Shown here piece after piece: positions 21,974-34,148 of a DNA stretch of 64,000 nt (position 1 is the stretch's first letter; the number at the start of each line of letters is the position of its first letter). The DNA is from Parachlorella kessleri (taxonomy: Eukaryota > Chlorophyta > Trebouxiophyceae > Chlorellales > Chlorellaceae): assembly GCA_001598975.1 (NCBI GenBank), contig BBXU01001240.1, positions 17,393 through 81,392 on the forward strand, read 5' to 3'. Position numbers and translations under genes: made by a program. The notes below the pieces were generated by a model. The model did no database searches, was not told the DNA's origin, and saw only the letters and a program-made list of their open reading frames with translations.

Positions 21974-24900
21974 CTATGTGGTGTATTCCTGCACAAGGGA
22001 AGAAAAGCAAGAAGCGAGGATGATAGTACTTGTTGCATTTAAGGAGCATCTGACTGCGGCACCAGGCAGTCGGCCACCTTGCCTGCATAGTGCTCTACAG
22101 CAGTGAAAAAATTGTGGCAACCAGCACATTACCGGCCTACCGTGCCGCGAAGAGAAGTTTGCACCAGGGCAGCTGAATTTGCATGTTGGAGTGGGATAAC
22201 AGTCCACAGCAAAGAGAGTTACTACGCACTCAGTTGGACGGAAGTTGCACTCACCGCATTGATCTTCACGTAGTCATAACTCAAGTCGCAACCCCATGCC
22301 AAGGCCCTGCATGGCGAGACATGATCAGTGTGCTGTGCAGGTTACTTCCTTGACATTGGGTTGACAGCAGAGTTGTGCAAGCACTTGAGCATGCAGCAAT
22401 TTGTTCATAATGCTGAGACATGAATGGCTGGGGCAGCGGGTGCGTGCTGCCTGCACAACAGAGCATGAAGGGGCCCAACACTTCCTTGATATGGGTGCGC
22501 TTGGTACTTAACACCCCCGCCCGAAGTGGGGTGCCACAGCTTGCAAGGCACGTGGGAATTTTGACAGGTCCTCAGCACCCAACCTCCTCATGCCTGACGA
22601 GGTTGAGCACCAAGGCCACAGGGAGCCAAGCCACCCCACACGCACAGCCACGCACCTGCCCTGGCCGCTGCCGATACTAACACCGATGTTGACGGTGCCA
22701 TGCTTTGCAGCCTGGCCCTTCAGGTACGCGCTGGCTGCGGCCGCATCAAACGGCAGCGGCTGGCCCTTGTCCATCAGCACAGTGTCGCCCAGCACGACCC
22801 GCATGTCCGCCTGGTTGTACTGCACACCAGAGTACCTGCGCCGGGAGGAGCGAGGGCATGGGAGGCTGGTGTGAGTCGACAGGAGGTGGGTGCCTGAGGG
22901 TGGGTAGCAGGAATTGGGAGGCGCAACTGGCTGGAGCTCCCAACCTCCTCGAGGGGCTGCCGCCTTGCTGCTGCCCTCTACTGCTGCAGGGCCACATGGA
23001 GGCTGCTATGCTGCCTCGCTGAGCAGCACCCTGGTGCACCAACAGACACCCAGCTCTAGCCGGGAGGAGACAACAAGGGAAGGCATGCAGTGGAGGTAAA
23101 GCACCAAGGCCCAGCCTAACCATGCTGTAGGGGCAAGCCCAGCCGCCCCATGGCCCACCCGGCAGCTGCTGCGATGCGGCCCCAGTTGGGGTCGTGCCCA
23201 AAGATGGCCGACTTCACGAGCGACGACCCCGCGATGCTCTTGGCAACCGTGCCGGCCGCAGCGTCGTCGGGTGCGCCTGTGCACTCTACTTCTACCAGCA
23301 CCGTGGCGCCCTCGCCATCCCAGGCGATGGCCTTGGCCATGCCTGCGCAGGGGGTGGAGGCAGCGGGGCGAGGGGCACGCTCAGCAGGCGTGCTGTAACG
23401 CCCAGCTGTGAAAAAGTCTCCCATAGTGCTGGACGTACATCCTGCACAGCCATTTGACCGAGTCTCCCTTACTTGCCACCTCCTTGGGCAGTCACTTCGT
23501 GTGGCAGGCTAAGGCCCCTTCCACGCCTGCACAACCGACTCACACATGCCTCCCGCCCCACCTGCCCCCACCCCCCACCACCCCCTTTTCCGATCCTGTG
23601 AGGCCCTCACTCCCCCACCACCCACCCACCTTGCAGCACTGCCGTGAGGGCCGCCTCCAGCTTCTGCGCCTCGGGGCTGGCAGGGTCGCTGATCACAGCG
23701 CCGTCGGCGTGCCCGCTGGCCAGCCCAATCACTGTGGGCAGGGAGGAAGCCTCAGCATCAGGCACACCCGTGGTCATCACACAGCACGTGTAGCATGGTG
23801 CCACTGACGCACTCTGAAAGCTGCTGGCCAGGGGGGTGGAGGAGTGCTGCCGCTCCTTGTGAAATAAGGACTTGAGCAGCAGCCGAGCATCAGGCCCGCA
23901 GCCTCCGTCGCCGGCAAGGCGAGGCCATGCACACGCAGCATGGTGCCCAGCCGGGTGGCATGCAAGTCTCCCCCTCCACCCTCAGTCCTGTCCTCCCACC
24001 CCTCTCCTCCTTGCCTCCCTCAGTCTGCGGCCCGCTGCCGTGGGTGTGTCGCTTCTTGTGCGTCCACCCTATGCACGCCAAACCCATGCCTGCACCCACC
24101 AGTGTCATTCGTAGATGTATCCCCGTCCACAGTTATCTGGTTGAAGCTGGCCGCGGCTCCCCGCCGGAACATGGCCCGCCAGAGGGAGGGCTCCACGGAG
24201 GCATCACACGTCAGCACCGCCAGCATGGTCGCCATGTTGGGATGGATCATGCCAGATCCCTTGGCGATACCACCCAGCCGCACGGTGCGGCCGCCACCAA
24301 GGTCAACCTGCAGGCAGACACATGGGTTGCATAGGGCTTCCGTGGGAAGATGAAAGTGACGGTGGTGGCAGATTGCAGGATGGGACGACAGCAAGGCCTG
24401 GTATGCTAGCTGGATGGAGGGTGAGAGCCGCCTAGACGGCTCGCTGGTGGTGAGTCTGCAGGAAGGCGTGTTGGGAGGGGCGAGGTACTTGCACCTTGAG
24501 AAGCCCTACGGAGAGGGGGGTTTCTCCTCATGCAGCACAGGATGTACTTCACTCCCGCACGCATGGACCCATGGGTGAGCATCAATCCTATCGGGAAGCT
24601 GCCACATCAATAACCCAGTCAGCCAGCCTGACCCCTGCCGCCCCTTGCGATCCCACCTCCAGCGCGGCGCTTTTGCTGACGAGGTCGGTGGTGGTGATGG
24701 CCACCGCGGCCCTGTGAGCATCCTCAGCACCCTCCCCTAGCAGGCTTGCCAGCTTAGGCACAGCCGCCAGCAGCTCCTGCAGTACCCAGCACCCCACGTG
24801 TCAGTTGGGGATCCGCCTCACCCAGTTGCACACCCCCAGGGGCAGCAGGAGGCCTCTGAATCAACATGGGAGAGCTGCTGCGTGGCCGGATGACGAGGCA

Positions 24901-26520
24901 GAAACTGTTATGTGCCATGGGAGTTCAGTCGGGGCTGTAGCCAGCCTTGCATCCCACATCAAAGATTGCATCCGGGTAAAGCCGCAGCTTTGCCGGCACC
25001 TGTTGGCATCTATAGGCCAGGCTATGCTGAACAGGCAAGGCTTCACATCATCCAACTCCTCTGGAGACTCCATCCAGGTTTGCCAGTGGACGGTACATCC
25101 TCGGACCCCCCCAACCACCCATAAGTACATGCCTGGCAGCACACCTGCAGCCCCTCCCCCTTTCATCTATAGCCTGGACTGGGGTGTCACCTGCATCTTA
25201 ATGCGCCGCCCAATGACCCCAGTCGACTCCAGCAGTACTTCCTCAGGGGAGATGCCCAGGGCCTGCGCAACTGCTGCTGCCGAGTCCAGGCAGTCCTGGT
25301 ACCCTTGGCTGCCGGTGGCCGCATTGGCCTGGCCCGCATTGACCTGCAGCGCAACAAATCGAGCGGGCAGGCAGGCGTGCAGGGCTTCGAGACAGAAAGC
25401 AGGCCGGGTGAGCATCTGCAAAGCTTCTGCTCCCTTGGGAGCCACATGGAAGCATGCGTCTCCAAGATGCCTCCATTTCCAGACCCTGCCATCACTTAGA
25501 CCCCTCCCTACACCACCCCCTCAAGGCACCCACTTCGCACCCTCGCTCCTTGCCAGCCATCCTCTTTCCCCTTGCCCCTCTGCTCGATGCTTACCAGGAC
25601 CGCCTTGACAGTGTCGCTCTTGGCCAGGATCTCCTTGCAGTAGGTCACGGGCGCAGCGCACATCACGTTGAGTGTGAACACGCCCGCGGCGACGGCACCC
25701 GTCTCACAGGTGATCAGCGCCAGGTCCGCCTTCTCGCCCTTAGCCCGCAGCCCGCCAAACATACCTGCAGGAACCGGCACCGGCACCCCCATAACTCTTC
25801 GATCGCACTACCTGCCACCAAACAAAGTACCTGCAGGGGCGGCCGGAACCCCTGCTCTTGTCGTGGCCTGGGCCGCAGCCAAGTGGCACACCAAGGCATG
25901 GGGCACAGGCTTGGATTTTTTCCTGGGTGCGTCACCAGTAGACAGCTGCTGTGCCTCAGCTTGCCTGGAGCATGCGGCTTGACCAGTCCTCCCAGCCCCA
26001 CCTTGCGCCTTGAAGCCCTTGGGGGCGCACACACAGCCATCAATCTCCTTCCAGGGGCCCGAGGGGATCAGGATCGGGGCAGGAGGGATGCTGAAGTCGC
26101 CAGGGACTGCCGCAGATTGAGTAACCAGGGTGTAGCCCTGCAAGCAGGGTTCCGAACACACCCCTGGCTGGCTGGCACAAGTGCCCAGCGGGCCCAACTT
26201 TGGCTCAGAAAGGAAAGAGCCTGCCACTAGGTGCTTTGAAGTTGATTTACTGCACCAGCCCTGCTTGCTCACCCTGCGCTGGTGGAGAGCCCTGCGCAGC
26301 GCTTGCCCCCTGGCTGCAGCCAGCCTGCCTGCAGAAGCATCACGAAACAGCTGGCTCCTGAACTGGCGTGCATGCCACCAAGTGCAGGGGCATGCCAGGT
26401 TGCTGTCTTACCTAGGAACGCCGCTCTGAAGGCAACAGGAGGTTGGGTGCCCTTGCTGTGACAGGGTGATGCCCTAGCCAGCGGCACCGACATCACCGGG
26501 ACGAGCGCCTGAGATACCAT
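21974..26520 (-). CDS. argJ: Glutamate/ornithine N-acetyltransferase (ArgJ)
   Basis: Eleven exons give 465 aa: 26412-26520, 26002-26106, 25595-25764, 25191-25343, 24657-24776, 24100-24307, 23630-23731, 23159-23342, 22656-22835, 22255-22306, 21974-21988. All phases agree. ArgJ moves the acetyl group from N-acetylornithine to glutamate, the cyclic route of arginine synthesis; known plant enzymes are plastidial. Motifs: [43 protein letters not shown] (autoproteolysis before Thr, about residue 246, which becomes the N-terminal nucleophile), [25 protein letters not shown], and the C-terminal end NAEYTT. The first 40 or so residues are basic/Ser/Ala-rich, consistent with a transit peptide. An in-frame ATG at 26589 would lengthen it. 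The last exon codes only EYTT and stop. Head to head with the GAT-like gene. Confidence 0.93.
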
Positions 26521-26868
26521 CCGTGCAGGAGGAAGTGGCACTGGGTAATGATCAAAGGGTGTCAGAGCACTGGTGGCAAGATACAGCAAGATCAGTGGGG
26601 CGGTGATGGAAGAAGCTCGGCCGTCCTAGGGTATCTTACAACCCCTTTGCTCCCAAACGGGCGATCTGATCAATCGCGGAGCGATCGAACTCAGGCTGCA
26701 CTGATCGATCAACGCATGCCCTGGCATCTGCCAAGCTGGACTCAGAGCGCGGGTTTGGCAAGGGTTCGCGTAAGTGCGCTAACTCCCACTTGCCCGTCAC
26801 TCCAAGTTTGCCCCTGGCAAGACATAAGTGACTCCTGCCTCAGTGATCACATTGTTCGGGATTTTGCC
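26521..26868. promoter_or_regulatory. Putative bidirectional promoter between ArgJ and GAT-like gene
   Basis: About 350 bp between divergent start codons. It contains a cluster of GATC-containing short palindromes around 26663-26710 (for example GCGATCG and TGATCGATCA). No TATA box is clear. Regulatory meaning is not shown by sequence alone. Confidence 0.35.
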
Positions 26869-28589
26869 ATGTCCTCGTCGGGGGCTTTCTCAAGAAGGCT
26901 TAGCGACTTTAAGGAGAAGTTTGGGCGCCTACTGGGTGCCAAAGCTCAGGTGGGATACCCTTCTGTTTTTCTTGCAGCGTTTTTGTTGCTTGGCCTTACG
27001 CCATCCCAAAAGGCCCACAAGGATCTCATCTTGTGTTCGGACGCATGTTCGGATGTGAGTCTCGCACCTTTAAAATAATAGTGGCACTGTGTGATATTCC
27101 CTCTGGGCAACCCCCGCGGTCTCCACTGACGGATGTGCCTCTAGGCTCCCTTGGTTAAGGTTTGGGTGTTGCCAGGCATATCTGCCTGTGAACATACTCA
27201 AGGTTTGCAGGCGCAGCCACCTATTGGGATAGGTATGGCGTCTGCCTCCCCTGCGGTGGAACAGTGCCAGCAAAGTGGCTGCTGTCCTCTGGTCCCTGGG
27301 AGTGCAGGGCTACGATGAGCTGTCCACCCTAGAGCGACCACTGGTAGGTGACGACTTCCAGGACTCTGATGACTACCAGCGCAGGCACGGCACTGCAGCG
27401 CCCGGCTCGGGGTACCAGCCTCCACAGGTTGGCGGCGGCCGCGAGCAGGCAGCACACCTGCCCAGCCAGGTATGCATGAACAGATGGTGTGATGTGAAGT
27501 TTAGGTCTTCCAGCCTTTTTGACAAGTCGGCGATGATGGCGGGCCTGCACTTTGAGCCAGGAGTTGAGCTCTATGGAGTAGGATGCGATAGATGCGATAT
27601 GCCAGAAGGTGCAGGCTGCGTTGCCTGTCTTGCATCTGCGTGTTACTCCACCTGAGACCTGGGTGCAACTGGGCTTGGACTCTGTCACAATCGAAAGCTT
27701 TCACTGCCTGTGTTAATAGCATGGGTGGCAGGTAGTGCGAACAGGGTGTGAGAATTGAGCTGTACGTACAGCACGGGATGCAGAGTGCGTCTGAGTCATG
27801 CCTTAATGTATGCTTTTGTGTAGCCTCCTGCTTTCCGCGGCCTCACAGGGTAGCACCGTGGCAAGTGCTTGCGGGGGCTGATGAGATGCGCACGTCACAG
27901 TTGGTTGAGCGTGCTTGTGTGCCCAGGTGGATGAGGTCCGGGAGATCTCTGTGCTTGCCAAGGATGCCGCGGAGATTCTGTGGGAGATGGTGGCCATGGG
28001 CGAGTCTGGCGGCGCAGTAGCTGACATGCAGAGCAAGGCGGAGCAGCTGCAGGTGAGGGAGACGAGTGCCAAGCAGGTCATCTTGTCTCTGCTTTCTTTG
28101 GCGAACGACAGGGCTCTTCTTGTATGTGGCGAAAGCTACGGCATATGATGAGCTCGTGCTTACGGAGGGTATGGGTGTGGCAACCACCTGGCTTGCTTGC
28201 GATACTGCCCGTTGCGCTCTGATGCCAGCGGGGTGACCATGCCGTCCCTGTCGTGCCCTGTCTGTTGCTGCTGCCCCGGTTGAGCACCACGCAGCCTTGA
28301 CGGAACCCGTGCTACTCCCGTCTTCCTGCAGGCCCAGCTGCGGGGGCTGATCAGCGACTACCAGGGCGGCGACGAGTCTGTGCTGGCCCAGGCCTTTGAG
28401 TCGTTCGACATGCTCAGCAGGTGCCTGGACGAAGTGAAAAACCCTGGCAAGGCAGCTGCGGCTGCTGCCGCGCCCGCTGCTGCGCAGCACACCCCCTCTC
28501 TGGCACCCCCGCCTGGCGCGGCTGGCCCTGCTGCTGCTGCGCCTGCTGCTACCACCTCATCGCCGCAGGAGGACCTCATAAGCTTCTGA
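26869..28589 (+). CDS. GAT-domain-like endosomal trafficking protein
   Basis: Four phase-0 exons (26869-26949, 27233-27469, 27927-28052, 28332-28589) give 233 aa. Residues 107-185 form two or three amphipathic helices (VDEVREISVLAKDAAEILWE and QLRGLISDYQGGDESVLAQA). Their pattern matches GAT domains of GGA and TOM1-like proteins, which bind ubiquitin or ARF on endosomes and the Golgi. The Ala/Pro-rich tail ends DLISF, resembling a clathrin-box-like acidic/hydrophobic peptide. No VHS domain is visible; residues 1-106 (SRRLSDFKEKFGRLLG, then KVAAVLWSLGVQGYDELS) are unassigned. The exon 2 acceptor (GATAG at 27228-27232) is weak but is forced by an in-frame stop ending there. The family call is inferred from helix pattern alone. 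Confidence 0.5.
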
Positions 28590-28650
28590 GGGGGACTCCC
28601 AAAGTGATGGGCCGTGGGGGTTTTGGCCGGAGCTTACAACACATTGTGAT

Positions 28651-28655
28651 TGTAA
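28651..28655 (+). terminator. TGTAA polyadenylation signal
   Basis: TGTAA lies 61 bases after the stop of the GAT-like gene and three bases before a long hairpin. Cleavage would normally fall within the hairpin's first arm. Confidence 0.6.
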
Positions 28656-28657
28656 GG

Positions 28658-28735
28658 TAGCTTCTCTACTGACTGACGGGAGCTGCGTTAGCAGGCTTCT
28701 TCTAAAGCAGCTCCCGTCGGTCAGTAGAGAAGCTA
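28658..28735. repeat. 29-bp inverted repeat (hairpin), 20-nt loop
   Basis: The left arm 28658-28686 and right arm 28707-28735 are reverse complements at 28 of 29 positions. The one difference becomes a G-U wobble in plus-strand RNA. The loop is 20 nt (28687-28706). It sits between two convergent genes. It may be a small-RNA precursor, a 3'-end processing structure or the remnant of a foldback element. Confidence 0.9.
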
Positions 28736-29305
28736 AGGCTGCTGGCATGCTGTGTGTGGACGTTGTCGGCTGTTGAAATGACGGGTTGGGTGAATGACTT
28801 GGGGGGTTGAGCTTTTGATTTGTGTTGTCTGGCTGTGGGGTGTGGAAGCAGGGCCCTGCATGGACTAGCAAACTGCCCATCATGCCATCCGCCGCTTCTG
28901 CCTTTTGTGAATATTATAGGTGGGCACCCCCAGTGAACAGATGCCTGCAGTGTCATCCGCTCCCTTGTTTGCATATATCGGTCAGCACTGATGTGTTTGG
29001 CCTCTCCCCCCGCCGAATGACATGAGGGCCTGCGTGGCTCACAACCACAGTTGATAACTACCATGTCCATATGTAGAATTACTGGTGCGCGTGTTAACTT
29101 TAGGCCGCTGTTCCGGTCAGTGCTGAGTTCATTCCATTCACTTGCAGCGATACTCACACCTACATCAGCTATACTGGAGTGAAGGTCGCTGCTGCACTAA
29201 AGGGTGCCTACAGTTACTGCCTGCTCGCTACTGCCTGTGCTGCCGCTAGCCAACACATAACCATTGCATCCATACCTACGGGCCACATCTTCAAGGGTAC
29301 CTCCC
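28736..29305. other. Convergent intergenic region
   Basis: Region between the GAT-like gene and the PPR-SMR gene. I see no gene and no clear minus-strand TGTAA for the PPR gene apart from one overlapping its own stop codon at 29306-29310. Confidence 0.4.
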
Positions 29306-32300
29306 TTACATGGACGGCGCCACCAAGTGCTCTTTCATGTCCTGGAGAGAGAAGCTGCGCCCCTTGCGAGCCATGTGGCGCAGCAGCCGCTCCATGTGCT
29401 TGGACTCCACCACCAGCAGGCCATCATTGTTGCGCGCCACTCGCACAGTAACCAGCTGCTGCAGCAGGGCCAGGGTGCAGTCCCGCAGGGGGGACTTGTT
29501 GCGCACCAGGCTGCGGTTGCCCCGGCCAGTCACAACCTGCATAGGTGAAGGAGTGGATGTTAGAGCCGTGAACATTGGGGGCAAGCCTTCGTACGCGGTA
29601 CTTCAGCAAAGGAACCAACGCACCCCTGAAAGCAAGCGTTCGAAACATTTCCCGGCACTCAGGCAGCTGGGGATGTCATGCAGCTACATCCCCAGGAAAC
29701 CACAGCAAAGCCTTGCAAACCCTAAAGGTTTGACATGACGTGACTCAACAGCAACCCCTACACCACCCTGCTGCAGCAGGCAAGTCCCGCACCTGCTAGC
29801 TGACACATGCACTTACGGACGCACGTACCTCCAGCTGCGGCACCGAGGCACCTTTGTCCACCCTGTACCCCCGCAGCAGCCGCTGGAGCACGTCCAGCAC
29901 TGCCAGCTGGGCGGTCCAGGGGGAGTGAGCATGCAGGTCCAGCAGGGCGGTGCCGGGCCTGCTGATGAGGCGCGGCCGCAGGTGTTGTCGCCCCATACCG
30001 TGAAAGAACTCCTGCTAGGGTTCCAAACGGCACATCAAGTGAGAGATGTCAACGGAAAGGGTGGGCGCAGAGGAGCTGGCAAGCCAAATATCTTCCGTCG
30101 GGGGACATGCACCCCTGCTGTCATGTACGTAAAGATGGACCGACAAATGCAGAACCACGCAGGCCTCGCACCATGTCTGGCTTCCCCGCAGCCGGGCCCC
30201 CACCGCCTCATCCACAGAGCGCACCTTTGGCATTAGCCAGGCGCCACTAGACATACACCGCCTGCACCACCGCTGGTGGCCCTACCTGGGCTTTCAGTAG
30301 CATCTCGCTGCGCCCATCCCTGCCCCGGCTCCAGCTGTCGAGCCAAGCATCGACCAGCAGGCAGCATGCAGCAAGGTCGGGCTGCAGCCCCTGCCCAACC
30401 ATCTCGTCAAACACCGCCTGCGCCTCGGCTGGGTGCCCTGTGAAGAAAGAACAGGGAGCCCCGTGATGACGCGCTGGTGCTGCGCAGTTGCTGTACAAGC
30501 GCCTCAACAGGCCAGGACGGGTGAGGGCTGGAGGCAAACAGAACAGCGCAGCTGCCACCAGCTTCTCCATCTCTGCATGCTGCCTGCCCCAACCTGCATG
30601 CGACGAGGACCCCCAGGGGGTAGTTCTTCACTGGCCAGCCCTTGAAGGACTCCAGCTTCAACTTGGAATCCATCTACCCGCCCACCATTGCAGGCACGCC
30701 CGCCAAAGGCATGACAACTCCACCCTAAGACGGCACCTACCAGAAACCCAAGACCCTAAACGACCCACCCTCTTGCTCACCCTGGTTGCCCATCAGCTGC
30801 AGCAGCACAGTGTACGACTTGGCGTTGGGCTTGACCCCGGCGCCCCGCATCTCCTCCAGGACACCCCTCGTCCGTGCCACATCTCCCACAGCAGCATAGC
30901 AGGCCATGAGTGAGGTAAGGACGATTACGTCGGGCCCCAGGCCCGCAGCGCGCATTTCGTCCACCGCCCGCCGGGCTGCCACAGGTTTCTTGGCCACCAC
31001 ACATGTGTTGACTAGCTCGCTGCAGAGGCAAGGGCAGGGGAGGACAGCTTGCTGCTGCATAAGACATTGCCCAATTACATACACGGCCAGCCTACTACCG
31101 CTCAGCAGCAAGTCTGGGCGCTTACAATAGACTGTGCTGTAAGCATGCCTCCACACCCAAACCTCAACAAAGACCTTGGGCAGGGAGCACAGCGTACGTG
31201 TAGGAGTAGTTGTTTGGCTTGATGCCCTCCCATTTCATGGTTGTGAGCACCGCCTTTGCCCGGTCAACGTCTCCGATGCGCTTGAATGCCTTCATCAGCG
31301 CCGTGTAGGCCATCAAGCTTGGCCCGACGCCCGCGCGGTGCATGGCGCGCATTGTCTGGAGGGCCTGTGCCAGACCGAGGCGCAAGGGGTGGAGTATTTT
31401 ACGCATGACTAGAGGAGGAATGCAGATCAGAGCGCAGGCCATAGCAGGTACTTGTCACTGTTGCGGGGCCTTGCTTGGCTTCAACACCTCCCAGCTGGCA
31501 GCAACCCTTACCCTTTTCAAGACGCCGATTTAAGATGGAAATGCACGTAACAGGAAGGGGTCAGACAGCAGTGTGGCGGGTGCCAGCTGCGTCAAAAAGC
31601 AGGCAGAATTAGAAAGGGGAGACAAGCTGCAAGCACACTGACAGTAACACTACCGGAACACAACCAAGACGCCGAGTTGAGAACCAGGGACAGGGTGCGC
31701 TTACCTGCTCCGGCATGCAGCTGTCAGCATAAGCATTGATCATCGATGAGTAGGTGGCCACCCCTGGCTGGATGCCCGCTGCCAGCATGCGCTGGAAGAC
31801 CAGCGCAGCACGGTCAGCACGGCCTAGTATGCCGTAGCAGTGGATAGCGTTGCGGTACACCTCTTCTGTGGGAGCAATGCCCCTTTCAGCCATCTCCTCC
31901 AGCACTCCCTCGATGGCTGGCCCACGCCTGCATGGGGCAAACCATCCCGGGTCAGGCATTGGGGTCAACACATACATGTCCCAGTGCAATCTAGGAATGC
32001 AGGCTTTGAGGATATGCCACCGTGGTTGCAGAAAAGGACCATGCCCTTCATTGCTCAGAATACAGGCCCAATGTCAAGTTGGTGCACAATCCCTTGATGC
32101 TGCAGTTGGAAGAGCGGCCATGAATGGCCATGGTCATGGATGAAAAGAGGGTGGTGATGGGAGGGGGGGGGGGGGGGTCTCACCCTAGACACGAGCTCCT
32201 ACCAACCCTGCCATCTGCACAGGCAGCCGCACTGCAGCACGCCCTGCTGGGTAAAGAAGGATACTTAGCACAGCCCAAACACCGCGCTGACTTGCCACTC

Positions 32301-33859
32301 ACAGCGAGGCTCTGCTGTTGGCCTTCATAAGTAGGGTCCAGTAGTGGGAGGTGAGCTCCAGGCCACACCCCTCCAAGGCTTTCATCACATGCCGCACGCC
32401 AGTGGGATTGCCCGCTAGGGCATGCACATCAGCCCTGCAGGCCCGGGCGCAGCGGAAGGTGGGTCACAGACAGAGCCAGCCAGCCACCCAAGTATGAGGG
32501 CCTGCCTACCTGCCTGCCTGCACGAGGGTTTGCTGAGACACCAGGCAGGCAGGTGTCGTAGTGCACTCTCACTGTAATGCCAGCCTTACCATTGCGTGGT
32601 TCACAGACACCAGCGATGAAATGTAGCCCAGTCATCATGATGCATGGGTCACATTACCGAGTCTCTGAGCAACACCACGTCCACCACGACACCTCACAAA
32701 ACTTTCAACATGCACCCCTAGGAGCTGGCCTTGCATTACAGGTCGCCTGGTGACCCCCCCTCACAGCGCCGCCACCCATGGTGGCTCAACTCACCAGGTC
32801 ATGAAAACCGCCCAGTGCGCAAGCTGCTTATGGCGGACCAGCAGGTCTGCCATCAGCACGTCCAGCAGGTCATGCATCCCCAGTGCTGCATACATCTCTG
32901 CAATGCTGTTAGCTGTGTAGGTGTCGGGCTCCACACCCTGCTGCTGCATCTGCTGCCACACCTCCAGCGCGGCACCAGGCGGCAGGTGTCTGCGAGGCAA
33001 AAGTGCATCATGTGAATGCGCCAGGGGCCACGAGCCGTCATGACTCACACGGTGCATACCGCAGAAACAGGTAGAGAAAAGGATGAAAGATGGATGTCTT
33101 CATTCCTCAAGCACACATGCAGAAGGACAGCATAAAAATTACCAGTGCGAGCAGGATATGATGTAATGCTATCCACCAAAACACAACCAGCCAAGCACAA
33201 CCCAAGGCACTGTGAAGCGCCCGGCTCACTTGAGGGCTGCATTGAAGGCGCTCGTAGCCACACGGCCTTCAAGGCTCCTGAGAAAGCTGACACACTTGTG
33301 GACGTCCCCTGAGGAAAGGCTGGAGATGGTTTTACGGAACCCTGATAAGGGATACCCCTTGTTGGCGCCACAAACAAGTTGTTCTTTGGCTGTGCACAAA
33401 CACATACTCACCACGCAGGGCGAGGTCGCGCGCTACGACATAGGGAGCGAGCGAGACACCACGAGAGGCTACACTCTTCTGATCTGGCGTGCCAGCTACC
33501 ACCGCACTCAGCCCTGCCGCCCCTTGGGCAACTTCTCGTGCACTGCTTTGCAGCTGGGCTGTACTGCTGCTGGCCAGTGCTAGTGCACGCTCCGCTGCCA
33601 CAAGCCTGCTCGACTGGCTGTGGAAGCCAGAGTGTGCGCAACCCCAAGCGGCACGGCAGCTGCCGCCGTGTAGTTCTGGTTTTTGAGACAGCAGCCAGTC
33701 AAAGGCGCACTGCAGTCCTTGAGCTGCTGCGCTAAACTGTACGCCATCTACGTGCAGTGTGCGCCTGGCAAGCAGGAGCCGGTGCAGCATGGCGCCTAGG
33801 AGAGCACCAACAGCAGATGAAACATACCAAGTTGCTTGGGTTGCAGTTTGGGCAGGCAT
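29306..33859 (-). CDS. Pentatricopeptide repeat protein with C-terminal SMR domain
   Basis: Exons: 33412-33859, 33230-33341, 32795-32989, 32303-32434, 31705-31927, 31198-31364, 30781-31019, 30286-30437, about 30157-30224, 29829-30011 and 29306-29536, roughly 715 aa. The middle holds about eight PPR motifs, for example ALVFQRMLAAGIQPGVATYS, AVLTTMKWEGIKPNNYSYT and GVLEEMRGAGVKPNAKSYT. The end is an SMR domain with the DLHAHS element (LDLHAHSPWTAQLAVLDVL) and the TGRGNRS loop. PPR-SMR proteins are few and act on organelle RNA or in plastid transcription complexes (family knowledge). The N-terminus has a hydrophobic/basic stretch (VGALLGAMLHRLLLARR) compatible with organelle targeting. The junction between the ninth and tenth exons is not settled: the best donor (30170-30171) gives the wrong phase, so a weaker one 15 bases on was used. 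A 15-G tract lies in one intron. Confidence 0.85.
32163..32177. repeat. Poly-G tract (15 G) in PPR-gene intron
   Basis: Fifteen G residues in the intron between the third and fourth exons of the PPR-SMR gene; on the transcript this is a C tract. Confidence 0.85.
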
Positions 33860-34148
33860 CCTAGCGACTATGATCAGTCACCAGTGACGCCATGTGACAA
33901 CCCACCTGGTTAGATGCCGATGGCTTTCTTGATCCATTGTATGCTGTAGTTTATATTAAGGCTGTTACGCCGCCCATCACACACCTCACTTTGAGTTGCC
34001 GTGCTGGCCCATCATCACTCTCAAACACAGCGCTTGTAGCCTCAGCTTTGCTTGCCTTACTCCCACTTTGAAGAGAGTTAGCAGTTGCTGGGTGCAACCG
34101 TGACGGCAGGGCAGGCTGAGAAGGCTCCCTTGGTCAGCAGGGGACGCC
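33860..34148. promoter_or_regulatory. Putative bidirectional promoter between PPR-SMR and RPB7
   Basis: A 289-bp gap between divergent start codons. An AT-rich string TTATATTAAG at 33951-33960 could act as a TATA-like element for RPB7. No other element is evident. Confidence 0.4.

Noticed and set aside
24805..25608. 267-codon plus-strand ORF
   Set aside because: Runs across ArgJ exons and introns on the opposite strand and has no recognisable domain.
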